From Anaeromyxobacter dehalogenans 2CP-C (GTDB lineage: Bacteria > Myxococcota > Myxococcia > Myxococcales > Anaeromyxobacteraceae), in NCBI RefSeq assembly GCF_000013385.1, contig NC_007760.1, forward strand, positions 2,109,001 to 2,173,000: 64,000 bases of DNA, written 5' to 3'. A program made the position numbers and the translations under genes. Below, piece after piece: positions 9,015 to 16,643 of this stretch. Below the pieces are notes generated by a model. That model made no database searches. It was not told the origin of the DNA and was given only the letters and a program-made list of their open reading frames with translations. Numbering within the stretch: position 1 is the first letter of the stretch; every line of letters begins with the position of its first letter.

Positions 9015-9193
9015 TGGCGCCCCGCCCCCGCACGCTGTTCCTGCCGTTCGAGGACGCCGCCGCCTCCGAGCTGGACCCGTTCCTCGCCGAGATCGATCGC
9101 GCGGTGGACGCCGGGTTCCTGGCCGAGCTCGAGGAGGTCCTCGACCGCGCCGCCCGCGCCGTCCTGCGGGATCCGGCGCCGGCGCTCCCCTGA
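9014..9193 (+). CDS. Small acidic hypothetical protein, 59 aa
   Basis: ATG at 9014 overlaps the preceding stop (TGATG) and uses the AGGAGGAG sequence at the end of that gene as its ribosome site. The product has a basic start and an acidic helical core (LDPFLAEIDRAV, LAELEEVLDRAARAVL). No family is recognised. Coupled production with the basic 54-residue partner suggests that the two may form a complex; this is inference. Convergent with the flippase-like gene 16 bases downstream. Confidence 0.55.
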   Translation: MAPRPRTLFLPFEDAAASELDPFLAEIDRAVDAGFLAELEEVLDRAARAVLRDPAPALP

Positions 9194-9209
9194 TCGCGCC
9201 GCGCCGGCC

Positions 9210-10301
9210 TCAGCGGCCCTCGCCGGCGCGGTACTCCGTCTCCTCGTCCTCGAGGCCCGCCTCCATCTCGCGCGGCGCGGTGAACAGCCGGCCCAGCTCG
9301 ATGTGCCGCGAGAACAGGAACGGCAGCCCGACCGCGACCTGCGCGCCGATCTGCGCGGCCCAGAGCACGTTCGCGTAGGCGACCCCGTGCGTGGAGACGG
9401 CCGCGCCCGGCGCGACCAGGCCCAGGCCGAGCACCACCGCGCCCTGGAACGTCCCCACCATGCCCGGGCCGGCGGGGATCATCACGCCGACGACCAGCAC
9501 CCCGAGCACCGTGCAGGCCGCCGCGGCGCCGAGGTCGAACCCGAAGCCGCGGGCCAGCACCTGCATGCCCCACACGTTCACGCCCCAGTAGATCCCGGTC
9601 AGCGCGAAGAACAGCGCCACCTTCCGCCCCGAGGGCACGAGGCGCAGGCCGTGGATGAACGCGTCCAGCATCCCCGCCCCGCGCGCCGCCAGCCGCGGCG
9701 AGATGGGCGTGGCGAGCCGGGTGGCGAGCGACACCGCCAGCGCGCGGTTGCGGTACGCGCCCACCAGGAACGCGAGCAGCGCCACGAACGCGAGCGACAC
9801 CACCACGCCGGCGGTGCGAATGACGCGCAGCCCGGGGGTGCCCTCCGGCACCGACAGGAGCGACACCATGAGCAGGAGCCCGGTGAAGATCCCGTCGGCC
9901 ACGCGCTCCACCACCACCGACGAGAGCGCGCTCGAGACGCGCAGCCGGGGCCGGTCGGCGACCAGGTACGGCCGCGCGAACTCGCCCAGCCGGAACGGGA
10001 GCAGCGAGAGCGCCATGATGCCGACGGCGGAGACGGCGTTGAGCCGGCCGAACGGCACCTTCGCGACCGGCTCGAGCAGCAGCCCCCAGCGCACCGTGCG
10101 CAGCAGGTGGATGGCCGCGAGGAACGGCAGGTACAGCCAGAGATACCGGTAGTCGGCGTCGCGCAGCGCCTGGCCGATGCCGCCGAGGTCCTTGCCGCGC
10201 AGCGTGAGCCAGAGCGCGACCGCCGAGATCGCCAGCCCACCGATCACCTGCGCCGCGCGGTGCGTCCTGGCACGCGGCGGGCTCGGTGCGGGCTCGGACA
10301 T
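9210..10301 (-). CDS. Lysylphosphatidylglycerol synthase-type (UPF0104) membrane protein
   Basis: A 363-residue integral membrane protein with roughly eight hydrophobic segments. It has the pattern of the LPG_synthase_TM/UPF0104 family: R.VRWGLLLEPV after the second helix, LLPFRLGEFARPYL, VVVERVADGIFTG, and IPAGPGMVGTFQGA near the C-terminus. This domain is the flippase part of MprF and also occurs alone, where it is thought to move or bind lipids. There is no synthetase domain, so lysyl transfer is unlikely. The C-terminal tail is acidic. It is upstream of no obvious operon partner. Confidence 0.85.
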   Translation of the reverse strand: MSEPAPSPPRARTHRAAQVIGGLAISAVALWLTLRGKDLGGIGQALRDADYRYLWLYLPFLAAIHLLRTVRWGLLLEPVAKVPFGRLNAVSAVGIMALSLLPFRLGEFARPYLVADRPRLRVSSALSSVVVERVADGIFTGLLLMVSLLSVPEGTPGLRVIRTAGVVVSLAFVALLAFLVGAYRNRALAVSLATRLATPISPRLAARGAGMLDAFIHGLRLVPSGRKVALFFALTGIYWGVNVWGMQVLARGFGFDLGAAAACTVLGVLVVGVMIPAGPGMVGTFQGAVVLGLGLVAPGAAVSTHGVAYANVLWAAQIGAQVAVGLPFLFSRHIELGRLFTAPREMEAGLEDEETEYRAGEGR

Positions 10302-10350
10302 GGCCGCCCGTCATATCACGGCGACGGCCCGCGGGCGCGGGTGGCGCGCG

Positions 10351-11289
10351 CTACGGCACCGGGTGCCGGGGCGCCTCGCCCGAGGCCACCCGCAGCACCT
10401 CGTCGAGGACCATCCGCGTCATGGCGGTGCGGGTCTCGCGCGTGCCGGAGCCGAGGTGCGGCGTGAGCACCACGTTCGGGAGCCGCAGGAACGCCTCGGG
10501 GACCCGCGGCTCGTCGCGGAAGACGTCGAGGCCGGCCGCGGCGAGCCGGCCGGAGGCCAGCGCCTCGGCCAGCGCGGCGTCGTCCACCACCTGCCCGCGC
10601 GCGGTGTTCACCAGGATGGCGCCGGGCTTCATGCGCGCCAGGCGCGCCCGGTCCACGAGGCCCTCGGTGGCGGGCGTGAGCGGCACGTGCAGGCTGACGA
10701 AGTCCGAGGCGGCGAGCAGCTCGTCGAGCTCCACCCGCCGCGCCCCCGGGAAGCCGGCGTCGCGCGGGGCCGCGTAGAGCACCCGCATCCCGAACCCGGC
10801 GGCGCGCTGCGCCACGGCCTGCCCGATGCGGCCGAAGCCGACGAGCCCCAGCGTCTTCCCGCTGATCTCGGTGCCGAGCATCCACGCAGGGTCCACGCTG
10901 GTCCACCCGCCGGCGCGGATCACCCGGTCGCCCTCGGCGACGCGGCGGGCGGCGGCGAGCAGGAGCGCCCAGGCGTGGTCGGCGGTGGCGGCGGTCACCA
11001 CGTCCGGCGTGTTGGTCACGCACAGCCTGCGCGCGCGGCAGGCGCCGAGGTCCAGGTGGTTCACGCCGATCCCGTAGGAGGCGAGGTGCCGGAGCCGCGG
11101 CGCGCCCTCGAGGAGCGGCGCGTCCACGCGGTCGAGGTAGGTGACCACCAGCACGTCCGCGTCGCGCACCGCCGCCGCGAGCTCGGCGCGGCCGAGCGGG
11201 GCGGCGCCGCCGCGGAGCTCGAACCGGCCGGCGAGCGCGCCGAGGTCGGCGTGCGGCAGCGGCCTGGCCACGACGAGCACGGGCTTCAC
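10351..11289 (-). CDS. D-2-hydroxyacid dehydrogenase (glyoxylate/hydroxypyruvate reductase type)
   Basis: Start is GTG at 11289, overlapping the yacG stop (GTGA), which fixes the N-terminus as VKPVLVVARPLP. The 312-residue protein has the two-domain D-isomer dehydrogenase layout: NAD site GFGRIGQAVA near residue 147, the substrate/cofactor VNTARGQVVDD, Glu in FRDEP and the catalytic His in LTPHLGSGT. The family reduces 2-keto acids such as glyoxylate or hydroxypyruvate with NAD(P)H; which substrate applies cannot be told from sequence. Linkage to yacG looks like simple translational coupling. Confidence 0.88.
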   Translation of the reverse strand: MKPVLVVARPLPHADLGALAGRFELRGGAAPLGRAELAAAVRDADVLVVTYLDRVDAPLLEGAPRLRHLASYGIGVNHLDLGACRARRLCVTNTPDVVTAATADHAWALLLAAARRVAEGDRVIRAGGWTSVDPAWMLGTEISGKTLGLVGFGRIGQAVAQRAAGFGMRVLYAAPRDAGFPGARRVELDELLAASDFVSLHVPLTPATEGLVDRARLARMKPGAILVNTARGQVVDDAALAEALASGRLAAAGLDVFRDEPRVPEAFLRLPNVVLTPHLGSGTRETRTAMTRMVLDEVLRVASGEAPRHPVP

Positions 11290-11489
11290 GGCTCGTCCTC
11301 CTCGCGATCGACCGGCCGCTCCGGCGCCTCGGACCCGTCGCCGGCGCGCGGGCCCGGGATCCGGTACTCCTCGCCCAGCCACTTGCCGAGGTCGATGAGC
11401 TTGCAGCGATCGGAGCAGAACGGGAACGCCCGGTTCGCGGGGCGGGGCGCGGCGGTGCGGCCGCAGATCGGGCACTTCGCGGTGGACAC
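11286..11489 (-). CDS. yacG: DNA gyrase inhibitor YacG family zinc protein
   Basis: A 67-residue protein with GTG start. The first half holds the YacG treble-clef zinc site CPICG ... FCSDRC, followed by LIDLGKWLGEEYRIPG, the diagnostic W-x-x-E-E-Y-R-I-P block. The tail is acidic. YacG binds GyrB and inhibits gyrase in E. coli. Here the stop overlaps the start of the hydroxyacid dehydrogenase gene by GTGA. The ribosome site before the GTG is weak. Confidence 0.88.
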   Translation of the reverse strand: MSTAKCPICGRTAAPRPANRAFPFCSDRCKLIDLGKWLGEEYRIPGPRAGDGSEAPERPVDREEDEP

Positions 11490-11533
11490 GCCGCGGATCT
11501 ACCGCGCCCGCGCGGGCCACGCCAAGCCGTTCG

Positions 11534-12055
11534 TCAGCCCTTCGGGCAGGACGCCGGGAGCAGCGGCTGCAGCGCGGCGGTGAGCGTCTCCCGGTCCAGC
11601 GACCCGGCGAACACGTGCTGGACGGTGCCCTGCGCGTCCACCAGGTAGGTGCGCGGGTAGGCGGGCACGCCCCACGGCTCGAGCGCGGTGGCGCGGGCGT
11701 CGAAGAGGATCGGGTACGGGATGTCCCGGGCCATGGCGAGCACGTCCTCGCGCCCGGACTCCTCCGCGACCCCCAGCAGCTCGAAGCACTTGCCCTGGTG
11801 CGCCTTCCACACCTCGGCGAGGTCCGGGATCTCGGCCCGGCACGGGCCGCACCAGCTCGCCCAGAAGTTCACCGCCACCACCTTGCCGCGGAGCGACCCC
11901 AGATCGACGGTGCGCCCGGCGAGGTCGGGCAGCGCGAGCGGGGGCGCGGGGTGGCCGCCGCCCTGCGAGCGGGGCTCGTTGCGGCCGCGGAAGAACACCT
12001 GGAACGCCACCACGGCGAGGAGCGCGACGAGGACGAGCTTGAGGCGACCGTTCAT
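11534..12055 (-). CDS. TlpA-like thioredoxin-fold protein, membrane anchored
   Basis: The ATG at 12055 follows an AGGAG site and starts a short N-terminal membrane segment (about residues 5-22) that holds the domain on the outer face of the inner membrane. The 173-residue protein has the TlpA/ResA fold: LPDLAGRTVDLGSLRGKVVAVNFWASWCGPC with the redox CxxC, and the cis-Pro loop GVPAYPRTYLVD. Such proteins reduce disulfides, often in cytochrome c maturation, which fits a cytochrome-rich organism. A longer frame back to 12139 lacks a ribosome site. Confidence 0.88.
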   Translation of the reverse strand: MNGRLKLVLVALLAVVAFQVFFRGRNEPRSQGGGHPAPPLALPDLAGRTVDLGSLRGKVVAVNFWASWCGPCRAEIPDLAEVWKAHQGKCFELLGVAEESGREDVLAMARDIPYPILFDARATALEPWGVPAYPRTYLVDAQGTVQHVFAGSLDRETLTAALQPLLPASCPKG

Positions 12056-12158
12056 GGGCGGAGGACTCCTAACGCGGGCGGGGGCCCGCTTCATGGGAGC
12101 CACGGGCCGCCGGGTGGGTTCGCGGCCCACCCCGCCCACGGGGTCGCCTCCGCGGGGA

Positions 12159-13862
12159 CTACTTGCCGGCGCCGCTCGCGGCGCTGCCGGCGCCGGAGAC
12201 GAGCAGCGTCTTCAGGTCGTCGTCGGTGAAGTAGAGGCCCGCGCCGAAGAACACGTCGGTGCCGATGTTGAAGCTGCGGCCGTCGGGCGAGGCGGCGCTG
12301 CGCCACCGGTTCAGGAAGTCGTCCACGCCGGTGGTGACGTAGAAGTGCTGCAGGAAGTTGTAGTTCGCCCAGACCTTCGCCCGCGGGAACACGTCCTGGT
12401 ACGGGCGCGAGAACTGGTAGAGCGACGTCGAGATCTGCAGCCGGTCCTTCATGAGGTGCAGGTCGGCGCCCAGGCCGCCCGAGCTCTCGATGACGCCGCC
12501 GCGGAACGTGACCGGGCCGTAGCGCTTCGCCATCTGCAGCGAGAACGTGACCTTGTCCTCGTGCCGGGTCCGGGTGGTGACAGTGGTGGAGTCGCCGACC
12601 GAGCCCGGCGTGCGGGTGGTCACCGTGTCGGTGGTGACCGTGTCCACGCCGCGCGGATCGCTCACCACCTCGAGCAGGTAGTACTTGTCCGGCCGCGGGA
12701 GCAGCTTCGCGCCGAAGTAGACCTTCGCGCCCGGGCGGCCGTCCTCGACGCTCTGGTTGAGCAGCCACTCCGAGCGGAGCTGGACCTCGATCTGCATCTT
12801 CTGCAGCCGGTCCACGTAGTCGGAGACGCCCTCCACCGCGGTCCCGAGCTGGCGGCCCATCTTCTCGTCGGTGAGCAGGCGGCCCGCGACGCTCTTGCCC
12901 TCCTGGACCTTCGCGAGGAGCTGGTCCAGCCGGGCCAGGCTGTCGTTCAGGCGCCCCACCGCCTGCTGCACGCCCTTCGCCTGCGTCTGCTGGCTCGCCA
13001 CGGCCGGCGTGGCGCCCGCCGTGCCCGGGGCGCCAGGTGCCCCGGGGGCGCCGGGAGCGCCGGGAGCGCCCGGAGGACCGGCCGGGCCGCCGCCCGGAGC
13101 GCCGGCGCCGCCGCCGTCGAGGATGCCCTGCAGGCTGCCCGCCGCGACCTTCAGGCGCGCGGTGAGCTCGTCCACGTTCGCGAGGATGCTGTGGATGCGA
13201 TCCTTGTCGCGCGCGGAGATCTCGCGCAGGTCGGCGGTGAAGTCGCGGGTGTTCGCGATGAGCTCGGTGAGGCTGTCCCGGTTCTGCGCGACCACCTGGT
13301 CCACCTGGCGCGTGATGCGGGCCAGGTTCTCCACGATCTCGCGCAGGCTGCCCTGGTCGCCCTGGACGGTCTTGGCGAGGTCGCCGGTGACGGCCTGCAC
13401 GTCGCTGGCGATCTTCGCCATCGAGTCGAGCAGCTGCTGCACGCTGGTCGCCTCGCGCACGCACTTGATCTCGCGCTCGGCCTCCGGCAGCGACGAGAGG
13501 AGCGGCGCGGTGTCGGAGCCGGCGATGACCTCGAGCAGCGCGTCCGGGAGCAGCGCGGACGGGAAGCTCTTGTAGAGGCAGGCGTCGGTGTGGAGCGGCA
13601 CCGAGCGGTCGATGCGGATCTGGAGCAGCGCCTTGTTCTTGTCGAGGGTGATCTTCGAGACCTCGCCCACCTGGATGCCGGCGATCTGCACCTTGCTCTT
13701 CCAGGTGAGGCCGGTGGCGTCGCTGAAGCGCGCGTACACGAGGTAGCTGTCCGTGTCCGAGTACCCGCCCTTCTTGAAGAAGGTGAACGCGAACAGGAAC
13801 GCCGCCAGCCCGACGGCGACGAGGACGCCCACGGCCAGGGCCTTGTTGACGGCGGGCTTCAA
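12159..13862 (-). CDS. mlaD: MlaD/MCE-family lipid-binding protein with collagen-like insert
   Basis: I choose the TTG at 13862, 16 bases after the ATPase stop; no better start gives the anchor helix at residues 8-30. Residues about 38-115 form the MCE domain (YLVYARFSDATGLTWKSKVQIAGIQVGEV) that binds phospholipid in MlaD proteins. A long helical region follows (residues 135-250), then an uncommon Gly-X-Y tract (GPPGAPGAPGAPG) around residues 255-280, more helix, and a C-terminal beta-rich half with repeated TVTT motifs and barrel-like strands. At 567 residues it is much longer than E. coli MlaD (about 180), resembling the long MCE proteins of delta-proteobacteria. Operon order mlaE-mlaF-mlaD on the minus strand. 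Confidence 0.85.
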   Translation of the reverse strand: MKPAVNKALAVGVLVAVGLAAFLFAFTFFKKGGYSDTDSYLVYARFSDATGLTWKSKVQIAGIQVGEVSKITLDKNKALLQIRIDRSVPLHTDACLYKSFPSALLPDALLEVIAGSDTAPLLSSLPEAEREIKCVREATSVQQLLDSMAKIASDVQAVTGDLAKTVQGDQGSLREIVENLARITRQVDQVVAQNRDSLTELIANTRDFTADLREISARDKDRIHSILANVDELTARLKVAAGSLQGILDGGGAGAPGGGPAGPPGAPGAPGAPGAPGAPGTAGATPAVASQQTQAKGVQQAVGRLNDSLARLDQLLAKVQEGKSVAGRLLTDEKMGRQLGTAVEGVSDYVDRLQKMQIEVQLRSEWLLNQSVEDGRPGAKVYFGAKLLPRPDKYYLLEVVSDPRGVDTVTTDTVTTRTPGSVGDSTTVTTRTRHEDKVTFSLQMAKRYGPVTFRGGVIESSGGLGADLHLMKDRLQISTSLYQFSRPYQDVFPRAKVWANYNFLQHFYVTTGVDDFLNRWRSAASPDGRSFNIGTDVFFGAGLYFTDDDLKTLLVSGAGSAASGAGK

Positions 13863-13878
13863 GGGCGGTTCCCGGAGA

Positions 13879-14625
13879 TCACTGCTTCTCGAACCAGGTG
13901 GAGAGGAAGCGCTGCACGAAGGGATCCTTGCTCTGGCGGACCTCCGCGGGCGTCCCCTCCGCGGCGAGGTGCCCATCGTAGAGCACCGCCAGCCGGTCGG
14001 CCACCCGGAATGCACTGGCGATGTCGTGCGAGATCACCATGCTGGTGATGCCGAGGCGCTCCTTGGCGTGCACGATCATCTCGTCCACGTAGTTGGTGGT
14101 GATGGGATCGAGGCCGGTGGTGGGCTCGTCGTAGAGCACCACCTGCGGGTCGGAGACGAGCGCCCGGGCCAGCGCGACCCGCTTGCGCATGCCGCCCGAG
14201 AGCTCGGCCGGCCAGCGCCCCAGGACCTCCTCGCCCAGGTCCACCACCGCGAGCTTCTCGATCACGCGCTTGCGCACCTCGGCCGCCGCCAGGCGCGTCC
14301 CGCGGCGCTTCTCGCGGAGCGGGAAGGCCACGTTGTCGAAGACGTTCATCGAGTCGAACAGGGCCGCGCCCTGGAACACCATCCCGAACATCCGGCGGGC
14401 CTCGTTCAGCTCGCGGCCCGCCAGGCGGGACATCTCGAAGCCGCCGACCCGCACCGTCCCGCGGTCCGGCTTCAGCAGGCCGATGACGTGCTTCATGAGC
14501 ACGGTCTTGCCCGAGCCCGACCCGCCCAGCACCACGTAGGTGTTCCCCTTCGGCACGTCGAGCGTGATGCCCTTCAGCACCTGGTTCGTCCCGAAGGACT
14601 TCCAGAGATCGCGCACCTCGATCAC
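13879..14625 (-). CDS. mlaF: MlaF-type ABC transporter ATP-binding protein
   Basis: GTG start at 14625, two bases after the permease stop. The 248-residue ATPase has Walker A GGSGSGKT, Q-loop in MVFQGAALFDSMNV, the signature LSGGMRKRVALARAL, Walker B VVLYDEPTTGLDP and H-loop ISHD. The variant signature LSGGMRKR is typical of MlaF/Ttg2A rather than of importer ATPases. It powers transfer of phospholipid between the inner membrane and the MCE protein encoded next. Confidence 0.93.
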   Translation of the reverse strand: MIEVRDLWKSFGTNQVLKGITLDVPKGNTYVVLGGSGSGKTVLMKHVIGLLKPDRGTVRVGGFEMSRLAGRELNEARRMFGMVFQGAALFDSMNVFDNVAFPLREKRRGTRLAAAEVRKRVIEKLAVVDLGEEVLGRWPAELSGGMRKRVALARALVSDPQVVLYDEPTTGLDPITTNYVDEMIVHAKERLGITSMVISHDIASAFRVADRLAVLYDGHLAAEGTPAEVRQSKDPFVQRFLSTWFEKQ

Positions 14626-14627
14626 GC

Positions 14628-15383
14628 TCAGGTCCCCACGCTCAGCACGGTGCCGGCGTAGTCGGCCACCAGGATCGCCACCGAGCTGGCCACCACCGCG
14701 CGGGTGGTCCCCTCACCTACCCCGCGGGCGCCGCCGCTCGCGGAGTAGCCGCGCCAGGTGGTGATCACCGCCACGATGTAGCCGAACAGCACCGCCTTGC
14801 CGAGCCCGTGGAAGATGTCGTCCGGCCCCAGGAACTCGCGGGTGTGCTGGATGAACGGGCCCTCCGGGATCCCGGAGACGAACACGCCCATCACGTACGC
14901 GCCGCCGTAGCCGAGCGCGTTGAACAGCATGGTGAGCACCGGGAACATGAGGATGGACGCGAGGACCCGCGGCACCACCAGGTACTGGATGGGCGAGACC
15001 GCCATGGTCTCCATGGCGTCGATCTGCTCGGTGACGCGCATCGTGCCGAGCTCGGTGGTGATGGCGCTGCCGGCGCGGCCGGTCACCATGAGCGCGGTGA
15101 ACACCGGCGACAGCTCGCGCGCCAGCGCGAACGCGGTCGAGCCGCCCGTGTAGCCCTCCGCGGCGAACTGGCGGAGCGCGTAGTTCATCTGCAGGCCGAA
15201 CACCATCCCGGCGAACGTGCCGGTCACCCCCACGATGAAGGCGGAGCCCGCCCCGATGAAGGCCATCTGCGCCAGGATCTGGTCGGGCCGGAACGGCGGC
15301 CGGAACGCCCAGGCGACGATCTCGCCGGCGAACAGGATCATCCGGCCGAAGTCCTCGAAGGCGTCCCTGAGGCGGGAGAGCAT
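14628..15383 (-). CDS. mlaE: MlaE-type ABC transporter permease
   Basis: A 251-residue permease with about five membrane helices and the MlaE/YrbE block LSPVFTALMVTGRAGSAITTELGTMRVTEQIDAME. The ATG at 15383 is preferred, but no strong ribosome site precedes it; a GTG seven codons upstream is possible. First gene of the mlaE-mlaF-mlaD operon. The 115 bases upstream are shared with the divergent zinc-finger gene and should hold the operon promoter. Confidence 0.9.
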   Translation of the reverse strand: MLSRLRDAFEDFGRMILFAGEIVAWAFRPPFRPDQILAQMAFIGAGSAFIVGVTGTFAGMVFGLQMNYALRQFAAEGYTGGSTAFALARELSPVFTALMVTGRAGSAITTELGTMRVTEQIDAMETMAVSPIQYLVVPRVLASILMFPVLTMLFNALGYGGAYVMGVFVSGIPEGPFIQHTREFLGPDDIFHGLGKAVLFGYIVAVITTWRGYSASGGARGVGEGTTRAVVASSVAILVADYAGTVLSVGT

Positions 15384-15482
15384 GCGGGCGCATTCTGGCA
15401 CGGCCGCGGGCGGCGCGCCCGCTTTCGCGCGGCCCCGGTCGCGTGCGGCGCCGATTCGTGAGGCGCCGGACGGGGGCGCGGC

Positions 15483-15498
15483 TATACTGCGCGCCCTC
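15483..15498 (+). promoter_or_regulatory. TATACT -10 element implying a nearly leaderless transcript
   Basis: TATACT at 15483-15488 is a good -10 hexamer only 10 bases before the ATG at 15499. Transcription would start around 15495-15496, leaving a leader of about 3 bases. No Shine-Dalgarno sequence is present in the intervening GCGCGCCCTC, consistent with leaderless translation. No strong -35 is seen at the usual distance. Confidence 0.45.
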
Positions 15499-15921
15499 AT
15501 GGTCAAGGTCGGCGGCGAGGTCGATTCGTTCTGCACGAAGTGCCAGCTCATGCTGGCGCACACGGTTCACGCGGTGGTCGCCGGCAAGCCGGTGAAGGTG
15601 GAGTGCAACACCTGCCACGGCGTACACCGGTACAAGGGCCCGGCCGGCGCCTCGGCGCCGCGCGCCGCCTCCGGCACGGCCGGCGTCCGGGCCGCGCGCG
15701 CCCCGCGCGAGAAGGCCGCGGCGGTGCCGTTCGAGGACCTGCTCGGCGCGAAGGACGTGGCGAGCGCCCGCCCCTACTCGCCCAAGACCACCTTCCGCGT
15801 GGACGAGGTGGTGGACCACCCGCTGTTCGGGCGCGGGTTCGTCTCGGCCGTCCGCGACGGCGGCAAGATCGAGATCACCTTCCGCTCCGACGTGAAGATC
15901 CTGGTCCACGCCCGCGGCTAG
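15499..15921 (+). CDS. Zinc-ribbon protein with C-terminal SH3/CarD-like domain
   Basis: A 140-residue protein. Residues 12-45 hold two CxxC pairs (FCTKCQLM, CNTCHGVH) forming a zinc ribbon. A flexible Ala/Pro/Arg linker follows, then residues 95-140 (VDEVVDHPLFGRGFVSAVRDGGKIEITF) resemble the small beta-barrel of CarD-type regulators, where VxHPxxGxG is typical. The combination suggests a nucleic-acid or polymerase-associated role; this is inference. Its TAG stop shares the CTAG palindrome with the stop of the convergent pseudouridine synthase gene. Confidence 0.7.
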   Translation: MVKVGGEVDSFCTKCQLMLAHTVHAVVAGKPVKVECNTCHGVHRYKGPAGASAPRAASGTAGVRAARAPREKAAAVPFEDLLGAKDVASARPYSPKTTFRVDEVVDHPLFGRGFVSAVRDGGKIEITFRSDVKILVHARG

Positions 15922-16643
15922 CCGCCGCCCGGCGTCCCCCGCAGCAGCGCAAGCACCCCGGCCAGGTCGGCGGGCAGCGGCGCCTCCAGCACGAGCTCCC
16001 GCCCGTCCGCGGGGTGGCGCAGCGCGAGGCGCGCCGCGTGGAGCGGCGTGCGCGCGAGCACCGGCTCGCCGCCGGGGCCGAGCAGCGGCGCCGCGTCGCC
16101 GTAGGCCGGATCGAGGGCGAGGGGCGTGCCCGCCGCGGCGAGGTGCACGCGGATCTGGTGGGTGCGCCCGGTCTCCGGGAGCGCCTCGACGAGCGCGAGC
16201 GGGCCGCCGCCGAGCGGGTGCGACGGGTACGCCTCGAGCCGCCGCACCACGGTCGCCGAGGGCTTGCCGCGCGGATCGTCCGGCGCGGCCGGGCGCATGC
16301 GCCCCTTGCGCGCCGGCGCGATCGCCACCTCGATGCGCTGCTCGGCCGGCGGGACCCCGCGCACGAGCGCCAGGTAGCGCTTTCGCGGCTCGCCCCGGTC
16401 GAACGCCAGGTTGAGCGCGCGGTGCGCCGCGGCGGTGCGCGCGAGCACCAGCACGCCGCTCGTGTTCCGGTCCAGCCGGTGCACCACCCAGAGCCGGCCG
16501 AAGCGCGCCTCCAGCTCCTCGCGCAGGCTCGGCTCGCCGCCCTCGCGGCCCGGGATCACCAGCCGCCCCGCCGGCTTGTCCACCGCGAGGAGGGCCGCGT
16601 CCTCGTGGAGCACCGCCACCGGGGCGGCGGGGCCCGCCGTCAC
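15918..16643 (-). CDS. RluA-family pseudouridine synthase
   Basis: GTG start at 16643 overlaps the stop of the M16 gene (GTGA). The 241-residue protein has the RluA catalytic block VVHRLDRNTSGVLVLA with catalytic Asp in RLDR, the KRYLALVRG strand and GRTHQIRVHLAAAGTPL. There is no S4 domain at the N-terminus, unlike the longer RluD encoded at 45-46 kb. This matches the short RluA/RluE-type or YqcB-type enzymes acting on rRNA or tRNA. The target cannot be assigned from sequence. Confidence 0.85.
   Translation of the reverse strand: MTAGPAAPVAVLHEDAALLAVDKPAGRLVIPGREGGEPSLREELEARFGRLWVVHRLDRNTSGVLVLARTAAAHRALNLAFDRGEPRKRYLALVRGVPPAEQRIEVAIAPARKGRMRPAAPDDPRGKPSATVVRRLEAYPSHPLGGGPLALVEALPETGRTHQIRVHLAAAGTPLALDPAYGDAAPLLGPGGEPVLARTPLHAARLALRHPADGRELVLEAPLPADLAGVLALLRGTPGGG

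Noticed and set aside
6332-9193. Plus-strand open frame of over 900 codons
   Set aside because: It is the antisense shadow of the beta-propeller lipoprotein gene; the translation is Arg/His/Gly-rich. Only its last 60 codons, in front of which there is a ribosome site, are a real gene.
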